Source: Saururus chinensis (taxonomy: Eukaryota > Streptophyta > Magnoliopsida > Piperales > Saururaceae). Taken from it: a DNA stretch of 64,000 nucleotides. Both the position numbers and the translations under genes were made by a program. The stretch covers positions 12,569,092 through 12,633,091 of the forward strand of contig CP141143.1 in the NCBI GenBank assembly GCA_035235625.1, in the 5' to 3' direction. The notes under the pieces are model-generated. The model did not search any database. It was given only the letters and a program-made list of their open reading frames with translations, and was not told the DNA's origin. This document shows positions 36,998 to 49,002 of the stretch, piece by piece. Position 1 is the stretch's first letter; each line of letters opens with the position of its first letter.

Positions 36998-38051
36998 GAT
37001 ATATAGATTTATAAATCGGTTCTATGAGATGATTTTAAGGATAAATAATATTACCCTTTTCTACTTTATATCACTTATTGAATTATGTTATATTTATTTA
37101 AAAATCTCACAGTATAATTTACTATGTGCTTACAATTGTTGCTTTGTGGGGCCTAATCAAATGCATAGAGTATGTTCTAAAATAGTGAGTTTTCAAGGAG
37201 AAAAATTATTTTTCTTATTCGTTGAACTACTCAATGATTCTTTGTGTGATAAGAAAAGCCTTTGGCCCTTTCCCACTCCTTAACATCACTTCAGATTCTC
37301 TTTTTGTATTTTTGTTACAATGAAATTACTCTCTGTCACGCTCTAACACATGTCACCCTTAAACCGAACCCAGTCTAAGGAGTACGCGGCACAACTAAGT
37401 GGAGTTGAAATGCAAAAGACTTAACACATCCTTAGATGAACACACAATGAAGTAGTGCACGAGCACTTTGTATAAAAGTAAATTGAGCAAATTAGGGACT
37501 ACTAATTAATATATTAGTCCACTCATACCCACATCAACTAGTCATCATATAAAATAAGCCCACATATGGCTAAACAAGTTTAAACCAACAATGGCTAATA
37601 AGTGTGAAGTAGAGTCATATGTATATATCTTAACATACATGGAATCAATTTAACATAAAACCAAGTATCCCTATAAACCCTCTCTCAATGACTGACACCA
37701 TTATTATGCTCAACATAGAGCCCATCTGAAGAACCTGCATGACACTACATGCAACCCTAAAACAAAACTACAAAACAAAAAGGGATGAGCCAATGCTCAG
37801 TAAGGGTTTTGATACTAAAAGTAAACTCACAATGACATCACATACATTATTAATATGACATTCATCACATAATCATTTACTGCGCCTATTCATCATCAAA
37901 CAAATCACATATATCCATGTCATTTGTGCATCATGTCATAATTTACATTCTATAAACATACACTCATGTCACATGTGCATCATGTCAAATATATTCCATA
38001 TACACATAATCATGTCACTTGCATATCATGATATATAACATATTCCATAAA

Positions 38052-40018
38052 TGTAACGACCCGAGCTGAGCCGGGTCCACAATACCATTTGTAACGACCC
38101 GAGCCGAGCCGGGTCCACAAAATCACTAATAGAAAATTTTCTTTTTCTTTAAGCCAGGAATCATTGTCTGTGTGCAAGAGGTATAACGTTCGTCTACGCA
38201 CTACGGAGCATTAAGGCTTCCTCGTACGTAGACTTAGGTTGTAACGACCATTTACTCACAACGAAGCTTCATAGTTCGTCGTGTGTAAAACAGAATAAAA
38301 CATATTATTATAATAATTTGGATCGGGCCAACGTTGCATTGCCGTTGGTTGCCTACGTATGTATTGGATATTATTCCAATACGATCAGATCCGAACGTAG
38401 TTCTGCCTAATGGCTACTACATACAACAAACATAACAAAATTATACATATAAAATACGTATCTCTGAATATTTAATCGGAAGTATACAAAAACTCGTTAT
38501 AAATCGGAGTCAAGCGGAAGTTAACGAAATCGTACATCTCACTCTACCACAGAGCGGGATCGAAAATAACATACACATATCTCGCTTCATTAATGAATCG
38601 AGACTGAGCACATCAACCGGCTCGCTCTATCACTGAGCTGAGACCGGACACACACATACATGTCTTGCTCTACCCTAGAGCAAGACATCACACTTCATAA
38701 CATATAAGCGTACATCATAGCATATAAGCTCACATCATGGCATAGCACACATCATGGCATATAAACACACATCATGACATAGCACACATCATGGCATATA
38801 AACACGTATCATGACATAGCACACATCATGGCATAACACACATCATGGCATAGCACACATCATGGCATATAAACACGTATCATGGCATAGCACACATTAT
38901 GGCATAACACACATCATGGCATATTTAAAACGGGAGATCAGAAATGCTTACTCCCCTCATGTCTTGCGAGGTAGTAGAATTCGGAGTTGCTCGTATGAGC
39001 ATCCTCCCCTTCAGATCCGAAGATATTGGACGGAGCTTCCTCTAGCCTCCATACGTTCTTCGTCTTGTGTCGAAAGACTACGTATAACGTTCTCCTTGCC
39101 GGAGACTCTTCTCGTTTTCTGCGTTGTGAGCGGCGGACAGAACCTCCCATACTCTAGATTACTTTTCTTAATGTAGCCCAACAACTTTGTACATAACCCC
39201 GTCTTACTCCGGGCCCCTATTTCTTGTTCGGTGCTCGAGAATAACGGGCAGAACCTCTCCTTGTCTCGAGGCATTTCTTCCTTATACGGTCTCCGAATCG
39301 AAGAAAGGACCACTCCTCACGTAGAGCACGCTCGATTTAGTAGGAAACGGGTCTTGAACGGCCTTAATCGGTCTCAGAACGGTCAGAAACGGGGGGAGGA
39401 AAAATCTCCTTCGAAAAGAGGAGAAATGGGGGTATTTATAACCCCCGAGCCGCGCCGAAACCGCGGCTGCGCAGCTGGTTTCGGGCGGCGGCGCCCACCA
39501 TAACGCGCGCGGCTCGCACCCGCGCGTTACGCGGGTCACGACCGCGCAAACCCGCGGCCTGCGCAGAACCGCGTGTGCGAAACCGCGGCACCCGCGGTAA
39601 CGCGGGCGCATGTTGCACCGCACTGGCTCGCGCTGTGGCGCGCGCCGGCTCACCCCATTTCTTTTTATTTATTTTTATTTTTAAGCCTTCAAATGCGTGT
39701 ATCTCCCTACCCTGGATTCGGATTCGCGCGTTCTAGGTACCGTTGGACTCGTATCGACGAGCCATTCGATACAAGCCCTCTAAAAGCAACAATCACACTA
39801 TTTCCAAGTGGGTCCCGTCTATTTTCTATGCTCGTCGAGGTTGTAACATCCGGTCCCGACCTCCGTTTCGCACGTTCTTCGAATCGTTACGCTCGTTATG
39901 CTAAGCTCTACCTGGCTACAGGTATTTCATCTAATGAAACCCCTTAACATTAATCTCAAATTACTGAATTACCCTTAACCCTCCCGGGTTAAGCGTAACC
40001 GAAAAACGGGTCGTTACA
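38052..40018. mobile_element. Well-preserved solo LTR nested in family B LTR
   Basis: The 1967-bp unit starts TGTAACGACCCGAG and ends CGGGTCGTTACA, giving TG...CA termini and a perfect 12-bp inverted repeat. It is flanked by a perfect 5-bp duplication ATAAA (38047-38051 and 40019-40023). These are the marks of an LTR left after recombination between two LTRs. The start is duplicated (GTAACGACCCGAGC again at 38092). The 3' third is very CpG-rich (about 39440-39650). No protein domain; open frames in the CpG-rich part are shadows. Confidence 0.8.
38690..38935. repeat. Minisatellite inside the nested solo LTR
   Basis: Tandem words CATAGCACACATCATGGCAT and ATAAACAC(A/G)(C/T)ATCATGACAT alternate about eight to ten times. 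It lies in the upstream half of the LTR. No function can be read from it. Confidence 0.8.
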
Positions 40019-40600
40019 ATAAATACATAGTCATGCCATCTGCATATCATGCTATAACCCACATTCTATGAGCACATATTATGCTACCTATGCATTATGG
40101 GTCCATCCATAGCTCATAAAATATATACACATCATGTGTAAACATATGAAGCTCATTATAATAATCACATCCTCAATGAATCAATTCTCAACATTCATAT
40201 CATGCATAATCATTTCTCAATAAAACATTCACCCTGCAAAATCAAGTGTATCCATCACACACTATCCTACAAATCTATACTATAAGCACATGTGTAACAT
40301 AAACTTCATTATTCCTACACAACCCATGTTAATGAGCATTATCTCCCATACACATGCAACAATCAATGGTAAAGGTCTCACAATTGAGAAAAATAATTAA
40401 CCCGCTCACCCAAGACAATCCCTTGCATGGAAGGTCCGAATTCCTATAAAAAGAAAACTACAATGGTTGGGTATGTTCCCTAACTGGGAAGGTACCCCCT
40501 ACTCACCCGGGATAATCCTTAGAAAAGAAGTCGGAATTTCAAGAAGGAAAACTAGAGCAGCTTGCTTGCCCAAGACTAACCTTGCAGGGAAAGTCTCAAT

Positions 40601-40646
40601 TCCTCGAAAGGAAAACTAGAGCATCCTCGAAAGGAAAACTAGAGCA
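40601..40646. repeat. 23-bp perfect tandem duplication
   Basis: TCCTCGAAAGGAAAACTAGA followed by GCA occurs twice in direct succession (40601-40623 and 40624-40646) inside the long family B LTR. A diverged third copy of GAAAACTAGAGCAG lies about 50 bp upstream. Confidence 0.85.
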
Positions 40647-42791
40647 GCCGGTGCACATGGACATACCATCCTGGATTCTCATGATTCAAATAACTTATCA
40701 AATAAACTTACATAGCAATCTATTCATCTCAACCCGGAGAGACACCACATTCTCGAAGGAACACAAAATAAAATTATATCATTTCATACGCAAAATTGAT
40801 TCAATAAGCCTTTGAGCGATTAATCTGACATCCAATTACATCCAAACTATCAATCCTAGCTAAACATGATTAGTCTCATTTATAAATTGTTTTGATGATG
40901 CATGCAACATGATGCATACGTGAGCAAAGGGTAAATGAGTCTAAGTATAAGTAAACATGCTCAAATCAGTCCATATGTGCATGAAACATGATCCATTTGT
41001 AAAAAAAAAAATCATATAAGTCTATGTAAGAGTGTACATAAGTGATAATGTTCAAACCTAAGCTAAAACATGCGAAGCATTAACAAACTGTAATCAATGG
41101 TATACATGCAAGAATCCAAAATTTATCATAGTCCTATCTAATTGAAATCATGGAGTAAATATGAAGAAAACATCAAAATACAGTTTCAAGACAAGTATAA
41201 TATTATGTTAGACCTAGACAAGTATAAACATATCTATACTTAAGATAAAATATATGAAACATAGATCACCTAAAATTAATATAAAATGTGCAAGCGTACA
41301 TACATGTACTTGGTTAAAACCCATTGGAATCATCAAGTAATTATGAAGAAGTCATCAAATATGGTTTTAAAACAAGTAGAATATTATACTAAAACTAAAC
41401 AAGTATAGTCCTAAACATGCTTGAGCTAAATCATAATTAAAAATAGTTCTCATGTAATCATAGTAGCATTTGTAGGTAATAATACTCATTTTAGTCATAA
41501 AGAATTAGATTTATAAGAAGAGAACAAGAAACAGCCGAAATTACACAAAAATAGGCCAAATGAAAAAATTGTAGTGTTGGCATTCGATTGGCATGGCAGG
41601 CCATTCAAACGCCAAACCGTTCGATCTGTCATATAGGCCATTTGAATGACTGGCCATTCGGACACTCTGTTGGTCCGTTCAGATGCCCTTAACAGTTCAT
41701 TTTTTACCTTTTTCCTAGTTCTTCTTCAACCTTCCGAAATTCAAACCGAAAACATTCAAAAATTCAAGATAAAATCACAATAGAATATCATAATATTAAA
41801 ATTTAACCTGATAACATAATAGATCTAATCATTTTTCATACTTAATCACAAGAAAATAACCATAAATAATATGCTTCTAATAAATCACTATTAAAGCTCA
41901 AAATGAAGTAAGAACCCACATAAATCCACAATGATGCATTCCAATAGATAAAATCACACAAGGAAAAACTCTCTTACCTTTATGAAGCATTTGGATCCAT
42001 GAAAAAACTTCAATACTTGATAAATCCTACCTAAAAATTAGGATTTTTGTTAAAATTTAATTAAAATTAATTAATAGGCTCAAATCAACTTAAAAATAGG
42101 CAGATCTAGAATATCATTTGGATTAAAATAAAAATCGCCCATTTAGGGGTTTAAATCAAAATTAAAAATAAGATTTTTAATGGAAGAAATTAAGAATCAA
42201 AATAAGAGAAATGTAGGATTAAAACCAAAATCAAAAGATTATGGGTAATTAGGAGAAAAAAATACACCTTAATCCATTTTTTTTCTTTGGGAAATGGGGG
42301 TAGAGCACCTCCTTTCTCCTAGTATAGCCCTTCCCCATTTGGGGAATTGACTAAGGTTTTCTTTAAATAGTAAGAGTCTTAGGCTGGATAAACAAACTAT
42401 TGGGCTATAAAATATATTAAAAACGCCCCTAAGTAGCTAAGTAGGGTTATTTTTTTGTCTAAAAATGAGTTTAAGTATACTAGAACCCACTGAAATGAAA
42501 TAATAGAACTTTAGAAGGTCAAGTGGGTCACACACTATCCAACATGGATGTGGGGCCCATGGCGGGGTCCACACCCTTAATTAAAGACTAATTATGATAA
42601 AATCCCATAAATTCATTAAAATTTGTTAAATCAAGTTTAACAATAATACTTATAAAAAAAAAATAAACCTTATTAAAGCCATATTTACTAACCCTTAACC
42701 CCAAAATTAAATTAAATCGATAAACAAGCAAAACCACACAAATTCACAAAATTAAAAGAAAATTAAAGCAAGTTAATTATTAGAGATCTTA

Positions 42792-42994
42792 CTTTCCACA
42801 CCTCAAATTAATAGGTTCATGTGGAAACAAAATTTAGCTCTATATTAATATCTCTATTTTGTTCAATTTAAGCAATTGGGTACTTAAAAAAAGAGCATCA
42901 TAACCTTATTTTCCCTTCTCATAGATGTGGGTTTCACCGTGCAATAAAAACTAATATTTTTCTAAATGTAGCTATTAATGTAGGACAGTTAGAG
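42792..42994. mobile_element. Degenerate Stowaway-type MITE
   Basis: Flanked by TA (42790-42791 and 42995-42996), about 203 bp, same layout as the intact copy at 25783-25980 (ATTAATAG near the left end, TTTCACCxTxCAATAAAAAC and TAGCTATTAATGTAGGACAG at the right), but with diverged termini. Confidence 0.65.
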
Positions 42995-42996
42995 TA

Positions 42997-44420
42997 ATTA
43001 TCACCACAAACAAAAAATGAGGAGTACCACCTCATGTATTAGCCTGCCCACCCTGCCTATATTCATATGATAAGTATGTATTGACTGTGTTAAAGGGGGT
43101 GGGCTTGCTAAAATATGGGGTGTGAGACTTCTCATCCCAAACAAAAATATATCTACCCCTCATAAATAGGCAACTACTAAACTAACAAAATTCAACAAGC
43201 TGAAAATGCAGCATGAAAGCCAACTCCATAGACCTCAAACCCATATGCCAAGCAAGATGACAATAGGTATGAATAAAGCGCCAAACCAAGACGGAGGCAA
43301 TGCCTACTCAACTCTATATCTATATCTATATTTGTATCTATAGGTTGAGAATCTTACCAAAATCTTAGATTGACCTTAGGTGCTATTGTTTTACATAACT
43401 TTATAAATTATAATATTGTTAATAAATGGGGAGTTGACACAAATGTTAGTGTTAGAAGGCTCTGTCATATGAAATAAAGGAGTCCAATGTTGGAAGGAGT
43501 TCTTATCAAACAACTTTTCCTAGCCAAAAACAGTTCTTCCCCATTATCTTAACAATATTAATGTAGCTATCTTTTTCCTATTTTGGTAACTAAGACCGTG
43601 TGATATGTAGGAAGTTTGGTAAAATAACCTCATATTACATACCAATTTAGGACACCATAGAAAGTTTGCCAAATATATTTTCTAATTCAATAAAGATTTC
43701 TTAAATAATTAAATTGATTTTAAAATAAATAAAATAAGAAATAAAGGTAAAAAATATGGATAAGATGAAAGAAATTGAAAATTCTATCATCACTCAACTT
43801 TATAAGGAGTAGTATGATTAGAGCCCCAGGTGATTGCACAGAAGCTTGGAAGAAAATCACTTTTTTGAACACTTCTTATTTTGATTCTTTGATGATGGAT
43901 GATGCAACGAGCATTTGAATTCAGCAAGTATGGTCGATAATCGGGCAAGGCTAGATGGCACATGCTATTGCTGGCGAAGACCACACAATGTTAGATGGGC
44001 TATCTGTGTAAAACATGGACCAACTGATTATTGTTTCGTATCTTAAATGAAGTTAATTGAAAAACTCTTCCCAATAGGTGAGCTAGCTCATGTTAGTGGA
44101 GGTACCTTATGTTGGGCTCCTTATCAGAGTGCAACCTGAAAAAATCTTCCCAATAGGTGAGCTAGCCTGCACAAGCGTGTGCGTCGTCAATATAAAATAT
44201 CAATGATTCTCATGCATACCTTATGCATAAGGTTCATTGTCAAAGTAGAACATGAAAAACTCTTCTTAATAGGTGACCCTCAACCTTTGGTCATACATGT
44301 TTAGCAAAATAAAATAGATTCCATGACATAGGATCATATAACATTCAATTTATCTAAAAAAATGATAAATAAGATATACCAATAGTGATTTAGCATAAAA
44401 GACTCATATGATGTGGTATC
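42997..44420. other. Intergenic repeat-rich stretch
   Basis: No gene is seen. The end of the stretch (about 44041-44280) contains three partial copies of the family A MITE end in reverse orientation, each recognisable by GAAAAAxTCTTCCCAATAGG or a close variant; two are followed by GTGAGCTAGC. They suggest a nested or internally duplicated MITE. Confidence 0.5.
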
Positions 44421-45258
44421 TGTTGGGTTGTGGGCATCGTACCCACTTAAAATGGAAAAGAGAGTCCGGTTTGGGAAAGAGACGCGAGGGAGTAGGTGGT
44501 TAGGTGGACCCCACCTAGGTGATGTGGAAGGGGTAGGACTTGACTAAGTCCTACCCATCACGGTGAAAATTTCAATTATAATGATAGTGGGAGATAGATT
44601 CCCTCATATATCAATATATATCTCTCCCTCACGTGAAATAAAAGTATAACACGATGCAAAACAGAAAAAGAGTGGTGCTTCCTTTTTCTCTCCCGAGACG
44701 AAAAACAGAATGCACTCTTGGCTTTTGTTCTTCTCTCCCAGACGTAAAACGTAGTGGAAAATTTTGTCTTTTCCTCTCCAACGAGAACAAGTGAAGACAT
44801 GAAAATTTTCTCTTCTTTGGTGCGTGGTGATCAAAGTAAAGGGAGGCTTTTCCTTAAGACTTTGCACTCAAATCTCTCCTACAGTTTATTGAGATTTTCC
44901 TCTTTATTGGAGCCCTGTCCCAAGCTAATAATTCTTAGCAAATTAGCAAGAGGAAGAAGGGCTTTCTCTCTTGACTTTCAAGAGAAGGATTCATCACAAG
45001 AGGTAATTCTAATCCCCTATTATTATACTTGATATAACAAAGAATTCATGCAGGGTGATTAGCCACGTCCTTGGGGCTCAGCCCTTAAAGGTCAATAGTA
45101 TTTAATCTTTGCTTTAATTTATATTAATTTAAAATAATTTGAATTTACTACTGCTTATTTGTGTTTATGTATATATGCATGTAATTTGATTGAGATGGAC
45201 ATAAATGTGATATTTTTGCACATCCACAAGGCTAGGCTCACCACTGTGCCACCCAACA
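44421..45258 (+). mobile_element. Copia-type solo LTR
   Basis: An 838-bp unit beginning TGTTGGGT and ending ACCCAACA, so termini are TG...CA within an 8-bp inverted repeat. Flanks are GTATC (44416-44420) and GTATT (45259-45263), a 5-bp duplication with one change. Inside, TATATCAATATATATCTCTC at about 44612 looks like the LTR promoter, as expected for a U3-R-U5 structure. Length and termini are typical of Ty1/copia. No internal region is adjacent, so it is a solo LTR. Open frames across it are not genes. Confidence 0.75.
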
Positions 45259-46407
45259 GTATTGACTAATCATGATGTGATTTTTCGGATAGACAACTTG
45301 GACAAGAGTTAGGGATACAATAGACCATTAATACCCGACTTAATATTCTTTTTAAGGAGTATCAATATAAACTAAGAAATATCCAGAAAATAAAAATAAA
45401 ATAAAATAGAAAATACATAACTCATGGAAGCATGATATTGCACACATAAGTACACTATTGTACTTACTGGGTCCCAACCTGTTAGATGAAACCTATGTAT
45501 AATCATGGAAAATGCATATAAAGAATAATCTTCATTTACTATGAGCTTTTGGAAAAATCCAGAAATTAATAATCACAAAAATTAGATAAAATACACGACC
45601 ATAGGCATATGATGAGTATTTATATATCAACAGGCAATGGTGAACATTAGTCATCAATCAATCATGGTAAATGTCATCAACCCTCGCAATTCATGAAAAA
45701 TATTGTATAAGTCATAATAAACATACACTAGCATCGATTAAAGCATAAACCATATAGTAATTAGCATAAATGAAAGAGAAATCAGTAAGAAATCAAACTT
45801 TTTACCTTATAAAAGTCTAGCCTTAAAGCCAATAGAAGGTTGAGCTAGCTGACCCTGAAAAAATGAACTTTTGCCGTTAATGTGGCATAACCTCTTCAAA
45901 ATATGAGTCTAAATCCAATTTTGATTAAATGAAAGGTACGTTCATACCTCCACGTCAGTCCCTTTCAGCCTGTGAAAAATATCACCAAAAGATGGAGGGT
46001 GAGTTTTTTTTATCTTTTAACAAAAATGGCTTGTAAATTTGGGTTCAGATTTTGCGAAAATGATGGAAAGACTACATGAAGGAGAAGAGGTGGTGAGAGG
46101 GGGAGGGACTGGTCATGGGAAATGGGGGAGCCTGGGCTCACGTACGATTGCATGAGCCCAACCTCTGAGTAATATGGGCCGTCGGATCTAAATCTCACGG
46201 CTTGCAGAGTCTAGGCTCACGCAATGGCACATGAGCCAAGGCTCACCTTAACAGGCCTCTTAGAATTACCCATTACAAACTGTATGTAAGCATAAGAGGA
46301 ATTAATTACAACCTTTTCCAATTTACTACGTTAATTACTACCCTTTCTACACTCAATACTCCCAACTACTTTAATTTATTAGCCAAGTCTTAAATGCTTC
46401 TCAACTA

Positions 46408-46795
46408 CTCCCTTCATCCCATATTAATACTTCTATTTGACAAAAAAGTTTGTTCCATATTAATAGCTCCATTTTTTCAATTTCAATAGTTGGTTATTTA
46501 AGAAAGAGTTATATCATAAGCTTATTTTTCATTCTTTAGATGTAGGTTTCACCATTTAATAAAAAATATATTTTTTTCTAATTATAGCTATGAATATACT
46601 CCATATGTCCTATATTAATAGCTACATTTGAAAAAAATAATAATTTTTATTGAATGGTGAAACCCATATAAGAAGGCAAAATAAGCTTATGATACTCTTT
46701 TTAAGTTTTCAAGTACTTAAATTTAACAAAATGAAGCTATTAATATAAAATAAATTTTTTTGCCAAATGGAGATATTAATTTAAGATAAAGTGAG
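46408..46795. mobile_element. Two adjacent Stowaway-type MITEs in opposite orientation
   Basis: The first (46408-46596) starts CTCCCTTCATCCCATATTAA and lacks a clean right end. The second (46599-46795) starts CTCCATATGTCCTATATTAA and reads as the reverse orientation of the first, with TTTTTATTGAATGGTGAAACCC inside. TA dinucleotides lie at 46406-46407, 46597-46598 and 46796-46797. Confidence 0.65.
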
Positions 46796-47009
46796 TACTT
46801 TAATTTATTAGTTATTTAACATTCTAATTCAATGACAAGTGGTGAGTGGGCCCATGTGAGTCATAGCACTAACCACATTTATTACTAACTTACGCCACTA
46901 AAATAAATTAAATCAAAATAAAAATACAAGTGGGGTGTCGCAAAAGTACATGATTTCTATAAACTTAAGAATTTATAAACTCTTAGAAAATTAAAATACT
47001 ATGGCTATA

Positions 47010-47130
47010 TAATGCTCCCCTATCTTTCCATAATAGTTCTATTTAGTTCTTTTATATAAATTTATTTTAATTTTTTTTAAAATATATAAATAGAACTATT
47101 AATGTGGTACAGAAAATACTTAATAGAGGG
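47010..47130. mobile_element. Short Stowaway-like MITE
   Basis: CTCCCCTATCTTTCCATAAT followed by AGTTCTATTT at the left is mirrored by AAATAGAACTATTAATGTGG TAC at the right. About 120 bp, shorter than the other copies. Confidence 0.5.
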
Positions 47131-49002
47131 GATGAGTTGGTGATGGCCGTGGGCTAGGAGAGAAGGGGGAGGGTCCGCTGGAGGAAGAGGAAGGAGATAG
47201 TAAGAGCTATAAAAATCAATTCACAAGAGTTATAAGAAGAATTTCATAGAAACATGAGTAAATTCTGTTATAGGACAAAGGCCAACATGAACGGCCAAGA
47301 AAAACCTTCGGTTACGTGTCTAATGTGGGTTCTACATGAGGTTGCCACTTGGAACCTACTAAAGGTTTAATAAATTAGAAAAGTAAAAGCCCTTTATGCT
47401 TAAAGTTAGATTAAAAAGAACTGATCTGGAAATAATGAAGAAGCATCCATTTGACTTGAAAAGTTGTGCCAACCCAGCCAATTAGACCTGCCTTAGGAGG
47501 GTATGCAATGGCGAACATAGGAATTTTACCAAGGGGTTAAAAAATATATGTATATAAAATAAAATTTCTTTCAAATAAATTACTAAAATTTATTATAAAG
47601 ATACTAAAAAAATTAAAAACATAAGTGATTATAACTAATGTAACAAGAAAAGCAGGAACCTCTCAATATGCATTAAATGTTATTTTTATTCTTAATCTAT
47701 TTTATAAGTATGTCTCCCTATTATCCAACAAAGATTAAGACCATAGACTCCTACAACTAAGCCTATTAATAGTAAAGGCAATTCTAGGTATGGTTATTTA
47801 ATAGACTTACTTTTTAATAGGTCCCAATGAGACTCAATATATAAGTAAAACTATACATATCTCATAAGTCATGGGTCAACTGACCCCCTTGGCTTTCATG
47901 TAGATTTGCCCTTGTAGGAGGGGAAGTCCCACATTCAAGTTAATTAAGCTGGCAGCACCTTTGAGAGAGGGAAGATATTTAGGTATGTTCATTTATAATG
48001 AGCCCCTTCTTACAGGTAGGAGTGTGTCTAGGTTGTAATCGGTCAGCCGTAGAAGGTAATTGGTTGTAGCCGATTTTGACTGAAACGTGTCCACCTACAA
48101 TAGAGGCTCATTGCAAGTGACCGCTTTCAAAAATCTTCCCTGGAAAAGAGTGTCTTCTATGTATACCAAAAAATTTTAAAAATATTATTTATGAGAGTTA
48201 ATTATGGTAATAAATTGGCATGCTAAGGTGTTTTAGACTTGGGGCTAGAAAAATTTTTCCCGACTTATATATCCGATCGACTCGTCCCCTGGGTTATATG
48301 CAAAATTTGAATTTTACACGATACAAATTTTGAAAAAAAATTATTAAAAAGAAAATAGTATTGTAAAGTTTGATGATTTTTAGGAATTTTCCTGGTTATC
48401 AAGAGTCACTTGGGAATCAATGGAGTAACTTAGTGAGTCATTCTAGACTGAGTTGACTTGGGGATTTTTTGAAATAAAATGAAAATTTAAAACACAAGCA
48501 ATTATTTTCCCATACAAATCTATCTTCTGTTTACTGAAATATCATAAAAAAGACATTATACCTAATGGTTTATCTCAACCGAAATCTCAACCGAGAAAGG
48601 GCTAAATACAAGACAGACAGACGGTACAGAATTGCATGGACTTCTTCCCTTGGTAAATGCCTTACATAAGCTTCTAATTTATTAAGCAAAAAACAAATGT
48701 AATGGCTTGGAGAATGTAAAGCAGATAAACAAAAAAAGTAGATAAGCAACTGGGCTGAAGATCGATCATCGATCTGAATTTTAACACAGCCATCTATTGC
48801 ACGTGCCTCGATCATTGAAATTGTGGGGAAAGAGTACAAGTTCCTCAGATACACTAAAACAGTAAAACTTGATTCTACAAAAGAAAAGAGAAATTATCCA
48901 AAAAATGACAATTCACTACAGCTTAATTAGGTAGTTTCCCAACATAGCTAAAGAGATAAAGAAATACAACTTGAAGCCAAAATTTATCTGGCTGATTCAT
49001 CA

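Larger units (their letters stand above)
37334..42791 (+). mobile_element. Long LTR of family B, interrupted by a younger solo LTR
   Basis: It begins TGTCACGCTC, with a CCGAACCCAGTCTAAGG block that also occurs near the start of the LTR at 52323 and inverted in the fragment ending at 23157. Shared features include arrays of about 57 bp built on CATCATGTCAT/CATATTC words and a late block around GTTGGCATTCGA. Removing the inserted element (38052-40018 plus one ATAAA) leaves about 3.5 kb. No retroelement proteins are found beside it, so it looks like a solo LTR, probably Ty3/gypsy by size. The 3' border is uncertain: homology stops at a Stowaway MITE at 42792. Confidence 0.55.
45264..49002. other. 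AT-rich intergenic region with MITEs
   Basis: No gene is supported. The first 1.7 kb has the look of a decayed LTR (ending near 46930 in a GTGGGGTGTCGCA-type motif), but I could not align it well. Stowaway-type MITEs are at 46408-46795 and about 47010-47130. The part next to 49003 should contain the 3' UTR of the bHLH gene. Confidence 0.45.

Noticed and set aside
38690-38935. Regular short repeats that might be taken for a CRISPR array
   Set aside because: Units are contiguous with no unique spacers, and lie inside a plant LTR.
39282-39653. 123-codon Arg-rich minus-strand frame
   Set aside because: Lies in the CpG-rich part of a solo LTR; composition alone explains it.
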